Shown here: positions 1 through 11,647 of the stretch, piece after piece
Layout of the letters: every line of letters starts with the position of its first letter
Numbering within the stretch: the stretch's first letter is position 1
Assembly (NCBI GenBank): GCA_015501075.1
Contig: JADNYJ010000682.1
Location: 1-16,090 of the forward strand
Direction of reading: 5' to 3'
DNA length: 16,090 nt
Source of the DNA: Gymnopilus junonius
Taxonomy: Eukaryota; Basidiomycota; Agaricomycetes; Agaricales; Galerinaceae
Program-made: the position numbers and the translations under genes
The notes under the pieces: generated by a model
Database searches by the model: none
What the model was told of the DNA's origin: nothing
What the model saw: the letters and a program-made list of their open reading frames with translations, nothing else

Positions 1-1344
1 ATGCTGGAGAAGTGAAATCAAATCAAGAAAAGAAACGTCTTCTAGATACCGTTGTCTTTATGCCCTCCCAAGACAAAGAGAACTTATCGGGTTGCCAACA
101 GATTGTCCGAACGCTATGGGTGGGAGGGTCAAAGCGTGTAAAGACTGTGGCCGAATGCAATAAAGTTTGCTCCACGAGGAAGTTCAAGCTCGTTTCTGGG
201 GAATTTGGATTAAGTAAAATCTGCATTTAGGAAGCAAGACAGAAGCGATCCGATTAAAAGACAATAAGAAAGCTCCAAAGCAAGGTAGGGTTGACTTGCG
301 GCGTTATCCAGCTCACGATAGGGTCTGACCTAATATTTGATGGTTTATTGTAGGAAATATTTGGAGTGTGTTCTGGTTTATTGTTATCGATGTCATAGCC
401 GTTCTGGTTACATATTCAGATTGTATCAGAATAGTCTCTGCGAGTTTCCATGTCAGCTCCCTTCGAGATCATGGAAAGTTGGCGCTTTTCTTGGTGCAAG
501 CCAAAAAAAAATATGGTTGGCTATGGGAGTCAGAGATGCAGATCCAATTTTTTCCGAGAGTCTGAGTTAATAGACTTGAACACCGGGCCTGTCATCGTGT
601 ATTAACCTTTCTCAACATCACAAAAGAGAAGGGTCAATTGTAGCTGAATTAAAATGAGCTTCTACATTCTCATGATCCTCGGAGGACGTGGGTAGTGGTC
701 GCAAATGTATGTTGTTGGCCAAAATCTTCACCGATGGAGAGAGTACCGCCTTAGTTGAAGATCCTTTTGTTCCGGTGGTCTCTGAGGTATAAATTGCCAG
801 GCAAAGGTCGGACCAACAGAATGAGAGCGTATAGAGAGTGTACGTTACCGTACCCAAGAAGGAAGTGTGAATGGGACCGCGAGCACGACATGTTGGCGGA
901 AGACAATAGGAGAAGAATCAGGTGATGTTGCCATCATCGGCACGTGTACGCGCATTCGATAAGATTAGATTATATGTGACTTCCAGGTGCAATTTCGAAT
1001 GAAAAGTGTTCATTTAGCGCCGTTATCTATCGTGGGCAACCAATGCGCAGAAATTCATTAGTTTTCCTTTAGAACTATGTTACGGCCATTAAGGGACTCG
1101 GACATACCATGAGGCTACTGAATTGCAGGTAAGTAAAGGCAGTATAAGTCAATAAGACACCTAAACACATCGCCTGAAAGTTGGGTGGAACCAATACAGT
1201 AGAACCGGCGTCGACAATAAGTGGGCAGAGATATATTTGATCTAGGTATATAAACTTAACTTCACTGGTACAATCCGCAAAAGTTTGCAGAAGACAATAA
1301 TTACATTCGAAGATTTATATGGACGTGGCGAATCGTGAACGGCA
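1..1344. other. No recognisable gene (1.3 kb left flank)
   Basis: Several short open frames lie on both strands here, the longest about 80 codons, but none shows a domain, a signal peptide or a believable chain of splice sites. A plus-strand frame open from the left edge to position 230 could be the tail of a gene beginning outside the window, but its Lys/Arg/Ser-rich sequence matches no family I know. The right end of the stretch is the 3' flank of the minus-strand RING gene, whose stop codon is the complement of 1345-1347. I see no tRNA, no array and no strong repeat. Confidence 0.5.
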
Positions 1345-2896
1345 TTAGTGAGCTTCGGGGTCATTAGGAGGGTCATTAGAGAGGAGGGGTGTTCGTTCGG
1401 TAGCATTAACGGCAGGAGTGGGCAGGAGGATATGACTTTGTGCAGTTTGATCAACAAGGGGTGATTGAGAAGGTTCAGAATGAGGTTGAGTAACGTCTGC
1501 CTTGCACACGGGACACTGGAGAGAAAAGGTCAGAAATCAGAAAAGCGGAAGAAATTTCAATGGATTTACCAATTTCTTTCGTTGTATGAGCCATTCGTCC
1601 ACCTCACGTAGATGGAATATGTGATGACAGGGTAATACTCGAACTTTGTCCCCTTTGGCGAACTCCGACAGACAGATTGCGCACTCGAGCTGGGACTCAA
1701 ACCATGGTTGATTTTCAGGGGGTATAACAGGAAGGGATGTCGATGCATCCTCTTCCAACTGGGGGGCCGTAGCTTCCTCTAATGGGGGAGCCGAAGCTTC
1801 TTCTGGTGATGAGCTGTCTTTCGAAGACAGAGCACCTTCGAGATTGACTACTGAGGCGGCTTTGGGAGTTGGTGGTATTTCTTCCCCACCTTCATGCTTC
1901 TCCCATCCGTTGCCTGTCCAGACCGCCAAGGGAGATTTCTAACAATATCTTCAGGTGCTCGGTCACGCTGAGCTGCCCGAGCTGCACGTATCCTATGAAT
2001 GAGAAGAGTTATGAAAGTCAAAGCAGATGGGAGCAAAAGGATGATAATGAATGTAATGATGGGTCTGCATGCCAAGTACTTAATAAGCTCCACAGCGACA
2101 TGGTATGAGAAATGTCGACCTACGAATACCATTCCAAGCCGAGTACTCTGCAGTAATAAGTAGAGATAACGTTCGCAGTCCTGAATGTGTCGTATTTGAC
2201 TGTGATATGAGAGTGTAAAGTTGCATATAGTCGGAGAACTTGATATATGTAGCTGATATTTGTATATCGGACGAATCCTCTGCGAGCTACGTCAGATGTC
2301 TCATTTTCTTCTTTGAAGTGTGGAAACGCACCTGGACTATACATGTTGACCAGAGTGTCTGGAAAACCAGAAACGTCAGGGTCTTCGCCTCCAACAACGA
2401 CAGCTCTAGCTCCCAGCCTCTGCGCCTCACGCACTTTCTTCACAAATTCACATTTTCCTCGTTGCACGAGAGCAATCCATGTCTCGGTTGGCTGGCTAGT
2501 ACCATTTATGCAAAGATCTGGACATCCTTTGTTCGAAGGCAAAGCGTTTCCTGAGCCGTTCGCACTACATGGCACAGTGAATGACGAAAGTGGAATAACA
2601 TAACCTAGGATCGGATCATTTATCTCAGCTCCGAAGGCCGCTTAAAGAGGTTCTCGTGAACAAGCGTTGATGAAAGGAAGCATTGAACACAACATACCTG
2701 GTCTGGATGGAAAAGACACGACTGGAGAACGGTCGACGACAGAAACTGTGCTTTCTGTCCCCCAAGCCCAGCTCAGCCACCTGCTCCGCTCTGAACTTGC
2801 AGTAAATCGGACTTCGGGCTGTAATTCCACCGGCGAAGCGATTGTAAAGAAAAGTAAGGCGTTGAAATAGGACAGGCAGAGCAGTCCAAAAACCAT
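1345..2896 (-). CDS. PA-domain, transmembrane RING-H2 E3 ubiquitin ligase; two apparent frameshifts
   Basis: Exons (minus strand): 2896-2698, 2640-2332, 2279-2124, 2064-1570, 1515-1345; introns are 52-59 nt. They total 1330 nt, and two missing bases would give 1332 nt, or 443 residues. In order: signal peptide (starts [17 protein letters not shown]); lumenal PA domain with the core [18 protein letters not shown]; transmembrane helix at about 223-245 ([20 protein letters not shown]); acidic, Pro-rich linker; RING at about 350-391 beginning CAICLSEF and ending CPVC after a splice; tail with RTPLL. This is the GOLIATH/RNF13 layout: membrane E3 ligases of the endosome/vacuole system, with the RING in the cytosol. 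The frame breaks near 2133-2135 (between SAW and EWYS) and near 1923-1925 (between LPW and VWTG); each looks like one lost base, while both flanks remain clearly coding. At the sixth RING metal ligand there is Glu (HLREVDEWL) where Cys is usual. The family call is secure. Whether the gene is intact is not. Confidence 0.85.
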
Positions 2897-3041
2897 TTTC
2901 TGAGGATAAGACTTGGTCGGGTCGAAGTAGGAGTCGTCGACTTGTTAGGAAGTGAGCACTGATGCCACCCCTCAAACCTTGGAGGGCACGTGGATGCGGC
3001 ATCATTAGCCTTATCAGGCAAAGGCATGGGTCTGGCCGTTA

Positions 3042-3141
3042 GGGCCTGTCCGGACACAGAATGCCGTTTTCTCGGTCGCATTCTCGGCCCATATATGGTA
3101 GGTCAAATTCTGGTGGAGACGTATCACATGTCTTAGAGAGT
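3042..3141 (+). repeat. Left terminal inverted repeat of the Harbinger-like element
   Basis: This 100-bp arm matches the reverse complement of 3670-3769 at 91 positions by hand alignment. All nine differences are transitions. Homology stops abruptly after position 3141, which defines the inner edge of the arm. Confidence 0.9.
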
Positions 3142-3669
3142 CCCGTGAAAATGTGACGATTTGTGACTGCACGTGAGCCGCTCAGCGCGACGCATCTGTT
3201 GGGCACAATGCTTTTGTTGATCTGTTGATTTTTTCCTTCTCTCACCCCTTTTCTTCTCTCTGACACATCGTGTACCAGTAGCTGCAATTATGACCCAGCC
3301 AGTTGAAGCAGGAAAATGTCAATGGATCTTGGCAGATGAAAAAGCCTTTATCGACTTCCTTATTCAACATGCCTGCTGCTGGTTATGGTGCGAACTTCAA
3401 GATGGTCACCTTTACTGCTGCTGCCGCCATGCTTGACCTGAAAGAGCAGATGTGTGGTACCGTTGCTTCCAGTAATTGGGGTCTTGGTACAGAATGGCAG
3501 CAATTCTGACAAGGTGGAGGAAGTAAGTTGCAGCAGTAATTGTCTGATGCTGCAAACGAGCACGCCCCTCCTCTGAGGGCATTGTAAAAGAGTGGAATAT
3601 TGCGTGCAATTGTGCGACGCAAATATTATCATTGATTAATTATCGGATGTCATGCTCAGCAAGCACGCA

Positions 3670-3769
3670 ACTTTCTAAAGCATGTGATATGTCTCCATCA
3701 GAATTTGATCTACCATATATGGGCTGAGAATGCGACTGAGAAAACAGCATTCTGTGTCCGGACAGGCCC
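3670..3769 (-). repeat. Right terminal inverted repeat of the Harbinger-like element
   Basis: This arm is the inverted partner of 3042-3141. Where the left arm carries CpG at four sites, this arm carries TpG or CpA, so it looks like the more decayed copy. The flanking TTA at 3770-3772 is the second half of the target duplication. Confidence 0.9.
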
Positions 3770-3772
3770 TTA

Positions 3773-3928
3773 GTCTCATACTAAGAATGCCTGTAGGAGG
3801 GCATTTGAGTGGGCCATTCCAGAGCGCTTTAAAGCTACAAGGAACCGCTCACTACCTGTCACTGGGATAAACCAGATGAGGAATGCACTGTACTCCTGTC
3901 TTCATGGAGTCCTTGTCCTCAATGGATG
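3773..3928 (+). pseudogene. Short coding-like relic, possibly transposon-derived
   Basis: Immediately right of the Harbinger-like element, one plus frame reads for about 50 codons without a stop and has a protein-like composition (ACRRAFEWAIPERFKATRNR, then a stretch with NQMRNALYSCLHGVLVLNG) before a TGA near 3926-3928. It has no start codon, no continuation past the stop and no partner frame to the left, so it would be a fragment. The rich Arg/Lys/aromatic content recalls fungal transposase or recombinase fragments, but I cannot name a family. It may be chance. Confidence 0.3.
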
Positions 3929-5775
3929 ACCCAGGCCAGGAGAAGTAGTATCCAAGCAAATTTTGAGGTTCCTAAAATCAAATTCATAAAAATATGACTT
4001 GAATCAATTTAGCATAGATAGAGTCATATATACATCAACTCGATCATTATAATGTTCACAATAAGCTGCTTCAAGCTCCCATAATACAAGGCAAGATATG
4101 ACACAGACATTTTTTTCAACGTTTTCATTCATAGTGCTCAGTTCTGTAAAAGATAAAGATTGCGTGGACTCGGAGTTACGTGCTAATGGGTTACTGGAAG
4201 CTACATCATTTCGATTCCAAAAGGCTCAAACTTCAGGAACATCCGACCTACGTAACTTTGTTGAGTAGCCGGAGAGTAGAGCACCTCCAAGGATGCCTTA
4301 AAGCACCCACCAAGACAACTTTTTCTTGCACTAAGCGCAGTTCAGTACCAAGACCTAATAATACTTAGTAAGTTACTAAAAAAATGAACAACACCATTGC
4401 TTGATCTGCATACTATAGTAAGTACTTAGACTGGAATAGCAAGCTACATCTACAATATATATCTTAGGAATGACCAGTCCAGGCCTTTTCCCTTCATTTT
4501 AGGAAGTAATGCACAGCTGATCGTACATCATTACAGATGTGTACCTTTTTCTGTCATACTAAGCTTCAAGTTGTACATGCATACATGCATATCATGGAGA
4601 AACCAATATGTTCTCTAATTCAAATGGGAGAAGGTGAAGCTGGCTGACAATGGTATCCTTAAACCCCAATCTTTCAGAGAGCATTGGGAGAGTGTGGCAG
4701 AAGGTTCCGAATTTTCGAGAGTCCGCCCCTCTACCTGTCTGCACGTCTGCACAAGGCTGACAAATATCCCAAAGCAGATGTCACTGCTGGCATTGACCTC
4801 TGTTTCTTTGGGAAACAGCCCGAAAGAAAACACGTCACCTGATTTCTTTTGGGTGTTTCTCCAGAAACCAGTATACGGCCTTACCTAATTTGGTATGGCC
4901 GACCGATATTTCTCGAGGAAACAGTAGAAAAAAGTCATATGACGTGTTTCCTAGGTACTGTTTCCTCAAGAAACACTCCTCAGCGCCAGCAGTGTGTAAC
5001 GATCGTGGCTGTCACCCCTCGTGATTAGCGCGTCAGCCTCACCCAAGTTGCAGACTGTGCGGAGGGGCGGACTCTCGAAATACGGAACGTCCTCGAGCGT
5101 GGAAACGACTCAACGCAGCCATCGAACAAAATCATCAAAAATCATATGCAATTTCCTAAACCTAAACTTGGACCAAAATGTACCAAATGGGTCTATTCAC
5201 GCGTGCGCGGAGTAATGCCCCACATGACAATCTCTCTTGTGACCGAACGTCTAAGGTGGTTCGTCGTCTCCCTCCACGAGATCCCCTGCCCGTTATATTC
5301 TTGGAGAGTTTCCTTATATCTGAAAAAGCGTTTTGTGCTTGAAAAGTAGACGGCCTTTATAAAACGGGATTAGATCATACAGGGATCTCCTTGCGTTTTA
5401 ACGGGCTTCCTCTTCATCTTCGTGCGTGCATAATAAGCCAAAAGGAGAAGAATTCTTTGCCTGAACATGACGACGCGTTACACATTCTATATACTCCGCA
5501 TGGCGCATGGCAATATGAAGTCCCGGGCGTCCTGAAGCCTGCCAGAGAATTCTTTCCAACTTCTTTCACTCATCGCGCTGAAGGAAGCATTAAACACCAA
5601 ATTAGATTCTAGTTTGTGAATTTTGGGATCAAACCACGCGACATTCGGTTCGTCTGACCTGCGTCAGATTTTGTCACGTACACTCGTGTTTTCTTCGGAT
5701 CTATTTTGCGGTAGATGCACGGTATCTTACATGTCCTATAGGCTTCTTTAGCTTCCAAGACGACTCTCAGTCTGA
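3929..5775. other. Gene-poor stretch without a recognised gene
   Basis: The first part (about 3960-4600) is AT-rich with no convincing coding frame. It includes an ATGCAT-rich palindromic patch near 4577-4591. Plus-strand frames of 84 codons (4634-4888) and 73 codons (5391-5612, not from ATG) show no motif, no signal peptide and no splicing partner. A TTTATAAAA string at about 5355-5364 resembles a TATA box, but no believable gene follows within 100 bp. The hairpin repeat at 4909-4973 is listed separately. The stretch probably combines old insertions with the upstream region of the glucoamylase gene. Confidence 0.45.
4909..4973. repeat. Short inverted repeat (18-nt arms, 29-nt spacer)
   Basis: Positions 4909-4926 (TTTCTCGAGGAAACAGTA) pair with 4956-4973 (TACTGTTTCCTCAAGAAA) at 17 of 18 positions, around a 29-nt spacer. 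The motif GTTTCCT occurs once more inside the spacer. It could be the core of a small degraded element or a structured site. No flanking duplication is obvious. Confidence 0.55.
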
Positions 5776-5789
5776 CTGGGGTATAAATA
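5776..5789 (+). promoter_or_regulatory. Glucoamylase core promoter: TATA box abutting a CreA-type site
   Basis: TATAAATA at 5782-5789 lies 41 bp upstream of the glucoamylase ATG at 5830, which implies a very short 5' leader if transcription starts about 30 bp downstream. CTGGGG at 5776-5781 fits the fungal carbon catabolite repressor consensus SYGGRG and touches the TATA box. The TATA box is a direct sequence observation. The repressor site is only a six-base match, so its role is inferred. Confidence 0.55.
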
Positions 5790-5829
5790 CTGGGATATGA
5801 ATCGCTAGGAGGGCAGCTTGTGGTCCGCC

Positions 5830-8048
<2,219 letters not shown>

Positions 8049-8229
8049 AATTTGCTTACTTATTTACCCTGGCATAAAATTGGAATCTGTGATTATTCTG
8101 TCGGTAACTCGGACTGAGTGAATGACTTGTTATGACGTAAGGATGCGAGTACATATGTAGTTGGTCGCGGTCGATCACGCAGCCGACATCACTCTTATCC
8201 TTAGCGCACATTCTCCATATCCCGTCATT

Positions 8230-9267
8230 ATGTCTATGCTCGACAAATTCAAAAGAGGTGCCCAGAAGGCAGGCATGCAGGCAACGGCTTTCGCGCAAGC
8301 AACTACGACGAAGGTAGCCTCTGGGTCTCGGGAATTTGTGCAGACGTTTTCATTACCAGGAGAAGCTGAAAAGGCAGCCAAGATCCTAGATAGTTTCCTT
8401 GGTTCATATCCTTATTTATTATGGAACCTTCTAACAATATTAACATGAGGTTTTTAATCACAGCTGATCCTGAACAACCTGAATCTGCCCTCAATTCCAT
8501 CCCCAAAGCTGTCCTACAACGAGCAAGGGGTAAGCTGTAAATTCTACGCCGATCTACATGTCCTAACTTCCATCTAACTACTTGATTTATTCGGTTTAAA
8601 ACTTACCAGGTCTCGCCATCTTCCAAGTAGTTAAAGCTGGCTTCGTGTTTTCAGGAAAAGCAGGCTCAGGTCTTGTCATTGCCCGACTCCCAGATGGATC
8701 TTGGTCAGCACCATCGTGTATTGCCACTGGTGGTGTAGGATGGGGCCTGCAGATAGGCGCAGACATAACCGATTTCGTGATCGTGCTAAACAGTGAAGAC
8801 GCAGTCCGGGCTTTCTCAATGGGTGGAAATGTGACTATTGGCGGCGCTTTCAGTGCTACGGCAGGCCCTATTGGTACAGGAGGTAGTGTCCAAGCGTCAC
8901 TGGCACACCCTGCTCCTATGTTCTCGTATTCTAAATCTAAGGGTATGTTTGTGAACAGGGTTTACTGGATTATTTTAACGTGCTCTTCATTCTAGGTTTG
9001 TTCGCCGGTGTATCATTAGAAGGAACGGTTCTTATCGAGAGGAAGGACGCTAATCGGGATTTCTATGGTTCTTCTGTACCTGCTCGGGATATTCTGGGAG
9101 GCCGTGTACCTCCTCCAGAAGTCGCGTCAAGGTTGTATGAGATCATTGAGGCTGCGGAGGGTCTAGACGAGAGTGGGTTACCAGAACAGGCTTACATTCC
9201 AACAGACACTGGTGCTCATATAAATGTGCACGACAACCACATGGTCTTTGACGCCGATAGCCACTAG
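8230..9267 (+). CDS. SYLF-domain (Ysc84/SH3YL1-type) lipid-binding protein, no SH3 domain
   Basis: Exons: 8230-8401, 8464-8529, 8610-8942, 8996-9267; 843 nt, 280 residues. The SYLF domain (formerly DUF500) binds phosphoinositides, and in yeast Ysc84/Lsb3 it links actin patches to endocytosis. Visible here: an N-terminal basic amphipathic helix (MSMLDKFKRGAQKAGMQATA); the SYLF entry IPKAVLQRARGLAIFQVVKA; Gly-rich strands (GFVFSGKAGSGLVIAR, GGVGWGLQIGADITDFVIVL, GGAFSATAGPIGTGG); and the closing LFAGVSLEGTVLIERKDAN. About 75 residues follow with an acidic end (VFDADSH) and no SH3 domain, unlike yeast Ysc84 but like many short fungal paralogues. All three junctions keep the SYLF sequence in frame. 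The start was chosen because it opens the amphipathic helix. It follows the glucoamylase stop by 181 bp on the same strand; there is no functional link. Confidence 0.9.
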
Positions 9268-9456
9268 GGCGTATTGGACGTCTTGGGGGCATCCAGCCGG
9301 TTTTCTTGTGCATGCATATTAGTATCACGGATCTTGTTTTATCGTACTTATAGTTTGCTTGCCTTTTTGATGACTTTTATGATCCTTGACCCACTGAATA
9401 TAGGGGAAATGAATAACAACAGCATTACAAAGAGATACCCTTATGTAAAGTACAAA

Positions 9457-9462
9457 AATAAA
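9457..9462 (+). terminator. AATAAA polyadenylation-like signal in the SYLF 3' flank
   Basis: AATAAA lies 190 bp past the SYLF stop and about 30 bp before the stop of the convergent ENPP gene. The 223-bp gap between the two stops must hold both 3' ends, so the transcripts probably overlap or nearly so. Fungal signals are loose, so this assignment is tentative. Confidence 0.35.
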
Positions 9463-9490
9463 GCAAGAAGTTAAGAATCTAAACTACTAT

Positions 9491-11647
9491 CTACAAATAC
9501 TGGTCCCAAAAGCCGACAGTGCCATTGTTCTGCGACGAGTAAACACTGATATCTAACAGCTTCATAACCAGGTTATAAATTTCAACGTTCTTGAATGTCT
9601 TCATGATATAGGCATCATTAGACGTGGAATGCCAACCATCATTGGCACGAGCAGCTAAGTGGGCATCTTGGGATCGTCGTTGGTGCTGCACCTTGGCTTG
9701 TACAGAGAATGGGCCGTGTGCTACGAACATCGCGTGCATTGAGAATTCTTCGTTATCATACCCATGGTTCTATTTGTCGACGATCAGCATCATCAATAAA
9801 TATACGAACTAAAGGGTTGACATACTCCTTTGCTCATACCGGTATCGCCTTCAGCGTGTGTAGTTAGAATGTATCCAATTTCAGGGACGACATAGATAGG
9901 AGCAATCCGCGGATTATTCGCAAAGTGGTACCTCTCTGGCATGGTCTTATGAGTATAGACGTGGAACTTTTCAGGATTTTTTTCAGAAGCCAGTGTAAGT
10001 TTGTCGAGGTACTTCGTCACATTGGCGTTGTTGTGAAATCTTAAACCCATGGAAGGCCAGCCGTCTTCGTGTGCGATGGCGGAAATACCTTCTTCTCCCA
10101 GAATGTCGTCCATCCAGATTGGTTCCGGGTGGCTGGTATCGGTCATACCGTGGTCACTGACGAAGACGATGTCTACTATGTCAGTCAGGTTTCGGGCCGC
10201 CAGTGAACTATGCAGGTCCTTCGCAAAGGTATCCACTTTGACGAGGGTATCCTATATTCAGAATGTCAATTAGTCTTGCTTCTTTGATTGCCCTTTAAAC
10301 TTACATTGACTCGTTTTGAGTTTGGCCCTGTTGCATGTCCAGCTTGGTCGAGGGAGGGCTCATACGCTACGAGATTAGACAGGTCAATTAACTTTACCGT
10401 GCTATAAACTGTAGAGTGATCCTACCCAAGATCAATTGAGGCCTCTTGTCCACGGGAAGGTCAATCCATTTCAAGATTTGATCAAGCTTTTCGCCAAGGG
10501 GGACCTTGTCCTGGAATAAAACTAGTCAAACACGATTAGAGAAACCTTGGGTCCAAGAATGATACCTTCCACGGAACAAAGTAAGTCGAAGTACCGCCAG
10601 TACGTGTTTTAGGAGGACCGGGCCTACAAAGGATTAGACACACTGCGTGGACGTCAATACAGCCACTTATGACTCACCACATCAAATTCGCAGTAGTTAC
10701 CCCCGCTTTCTCAGCAGTCTCCCACATCTTGAGACAAGGAGTCAGCATCCATACGCTGCCTTAAAACCCATGGCTTGAACGTACAGGCTCTCCAAACCAC
10801 CAGGATGGGTTCCAAACACAGGACACTTGATTATAACGGAATTCATCTTTCGAGACTGGGTCCCAAAAATTCTGCAGATGAAGCGTTAGAAAATGAATGT
10901 GATTAAGTTGCCTAGGGTGACGCACATTTGCTACCATCCCATGAGATTCTGCAAAGAGACCGGTCCTGTAATGTATGAATTATATAGGGGTAAATATCAA
11001 AAAGGGGAACTTACATCAAAGACCAGTGATTTCTTGTAGGTTGAGGAAATAATGAGCATGAGACAGCATCTAGAATTTTGAATTAATGACTGACGGGAAT
11101 GTTAAGGTCTGATGAAGAAAGCATGGCAAGTCAGTCCAGAACGGGCCCGTAACGAAGTGAGGCATTTACAGGAAAGATGGGCTTCATGGACTTCGCCCTA
11201 AGTCCTTTCTTGCTGATATTCAACAAATGAGGAGTGAGGCCACGGTCGAGGTAATCTGCTCTATAAGTGAATGTTAGAGTAACATGTCACCAAAGAAACT
11301 AGCAATAGAACCAACCTCAGGCCATCTATAGAGACAACGATAACGGTTCGTCTGAACAAGTCCGTTCCGTTATAGCTGACGACATTTGCATGATCTGATC
11401 TCATACGAGGGCCACCAAAAAGCATTGTTCGAGCAAAGGTACCTGTAATCAACAGACCAATCACCACAAGAGCTATCATGGCTATCTTCCGTTGTGACCA
11501 GGTCTGGGGCTCGTCAGGGTTTTCTTTCCCCTTGTAAGTCCAGTCATCTCGTTCTAGCTCCTCGTCACCGGTGTTCAGAAGTCCCCTTCTCTCCTCCGCT
11601 TCGATATCAACAGGAGATTCCGGAGTGTTCTTCGAATGTGGAGCCAT
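9491..11647 (-). CDS. Type II membrane nucleotide pyrophosphatase/phosphodiesterase (ENPP family)
   Basis: Exons (minus strand): 11647-11316, 11260-11170, 11108-11095, 11032-11015, 10965-10926, 10871-10785, 10727-10678, 10623-10566, 10510-10426, 10366-10305, 10251-9826, 9769-9491; 1542 nt, 513 residues, eleven introns of 49-62 nt. The family uses two zinc ions to cleave phosphodiester or pyrophosphate bonds of nucleotides or phospholipid head groups; yeast Npp1/Npp2 are relatives. Layout: acidic cytosolic N-terminus with a dileucine-like RRGLL, one transmembrane helix at about 55-72 (IAMIALVVIGLLITG), then the lumenal/extracellular catalytic domain. Likely metal/active-site residues: Asp108 (SIDGLR), nucleophile Thr144 (TLTFPNHWSLMTG), Asp265 and His269 (SLDQAGH), Asp312-His313 (VSDHGM), His423 (NHGYDNEEF). 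The full set is present, so the enzyme should be active. Exons 3 and 4 are only 14 and 18 nt. Substrate preference cannot be read from the sequence. Confidence 0.93.
11015..11032 (-). other. 18-nt microexon of the ENPP gene
   Basis: AAATCACTGGTCTTTGAT lies between CTACAAG and GTAAGT and encodes most of P-N-H-W-S-L-M. It carries the conserved Asn three residues after the nucleophile. Its length is a multiple of three, so skipping would delete six residues without shifting the frame. Confidence 0.8.
11095..11108 (-). other. 14-nt microexon carrying the ENPP nucleophile
   Basis: The exon ACCTTAACATTCCC, bounded by CAG on its 5' side and GTCAGT on its 3' side, encodes T-L-T-F and part of P. Joined to its neighbours it restores I-F-P-T-L-T-F-P-N-H-W, the ENPP nucleophile motif. 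Without it the reading frame shifts and the catalytic Thr is lost. Confidence 0.8.

Larger units (their letters stand above)
3042..3769. mobile_element. Non-autonomous PIF/Harbinger-like element (long-TIR MITE), 728 bp
   Basis: The two ends are inverted copies of each other over 100 bp, both starting GGGCCTGTCCGGACACAGAA, and are flanked on each side by TTA (3039-3041 and 3770-3772). A 3-bp TTA target duplication with termini starting GGGCCTGT is the hallmark of PIF/Harbinger (Tourist-like) elements. The roughly 530 bp between the arms holds no transposase-like frame, so the element would have depended on a transposase from elsewhere. The left end lies about 145 bp upstream of the RING gene's start codon, so it probably sits in or next to that promoter. 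The superfamily is inferred from the ends alone. Confidence 0.85.

Noticed and set aside
2120..2575. A 151-codon minus-strand open frame
   Set aside because: Its first half is the real PA-domain exon of the RING gene; the second half is intron and out-of-frame exon.
2240..2603. Two plus-strand open frames of about 100 codons
   Set aside because: They are antisense shadows of the PA-domain exons and have no motif of their own.
4577..4591. Repeated ATGCAT palindrome
   Set aside because: Short ATGCAT strings are common in AT-rich DNA, and no larger repeat structure surrounds them.
2674..5600. Similar strings near 2674 and 5581 (AAGGAAGCATTGAACAC and AAGGAAGCATTAAACAC)
   Set aside because: The match is only about 17 bases with no extended similarity around it, so chance is the simplest explanation.
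5391..5612. Possible small gene after a TATA-like string at about 5355-5364
   Set aside because: The frame does not start with ATG, no signal or domain is visible, and no splice continuation was found.
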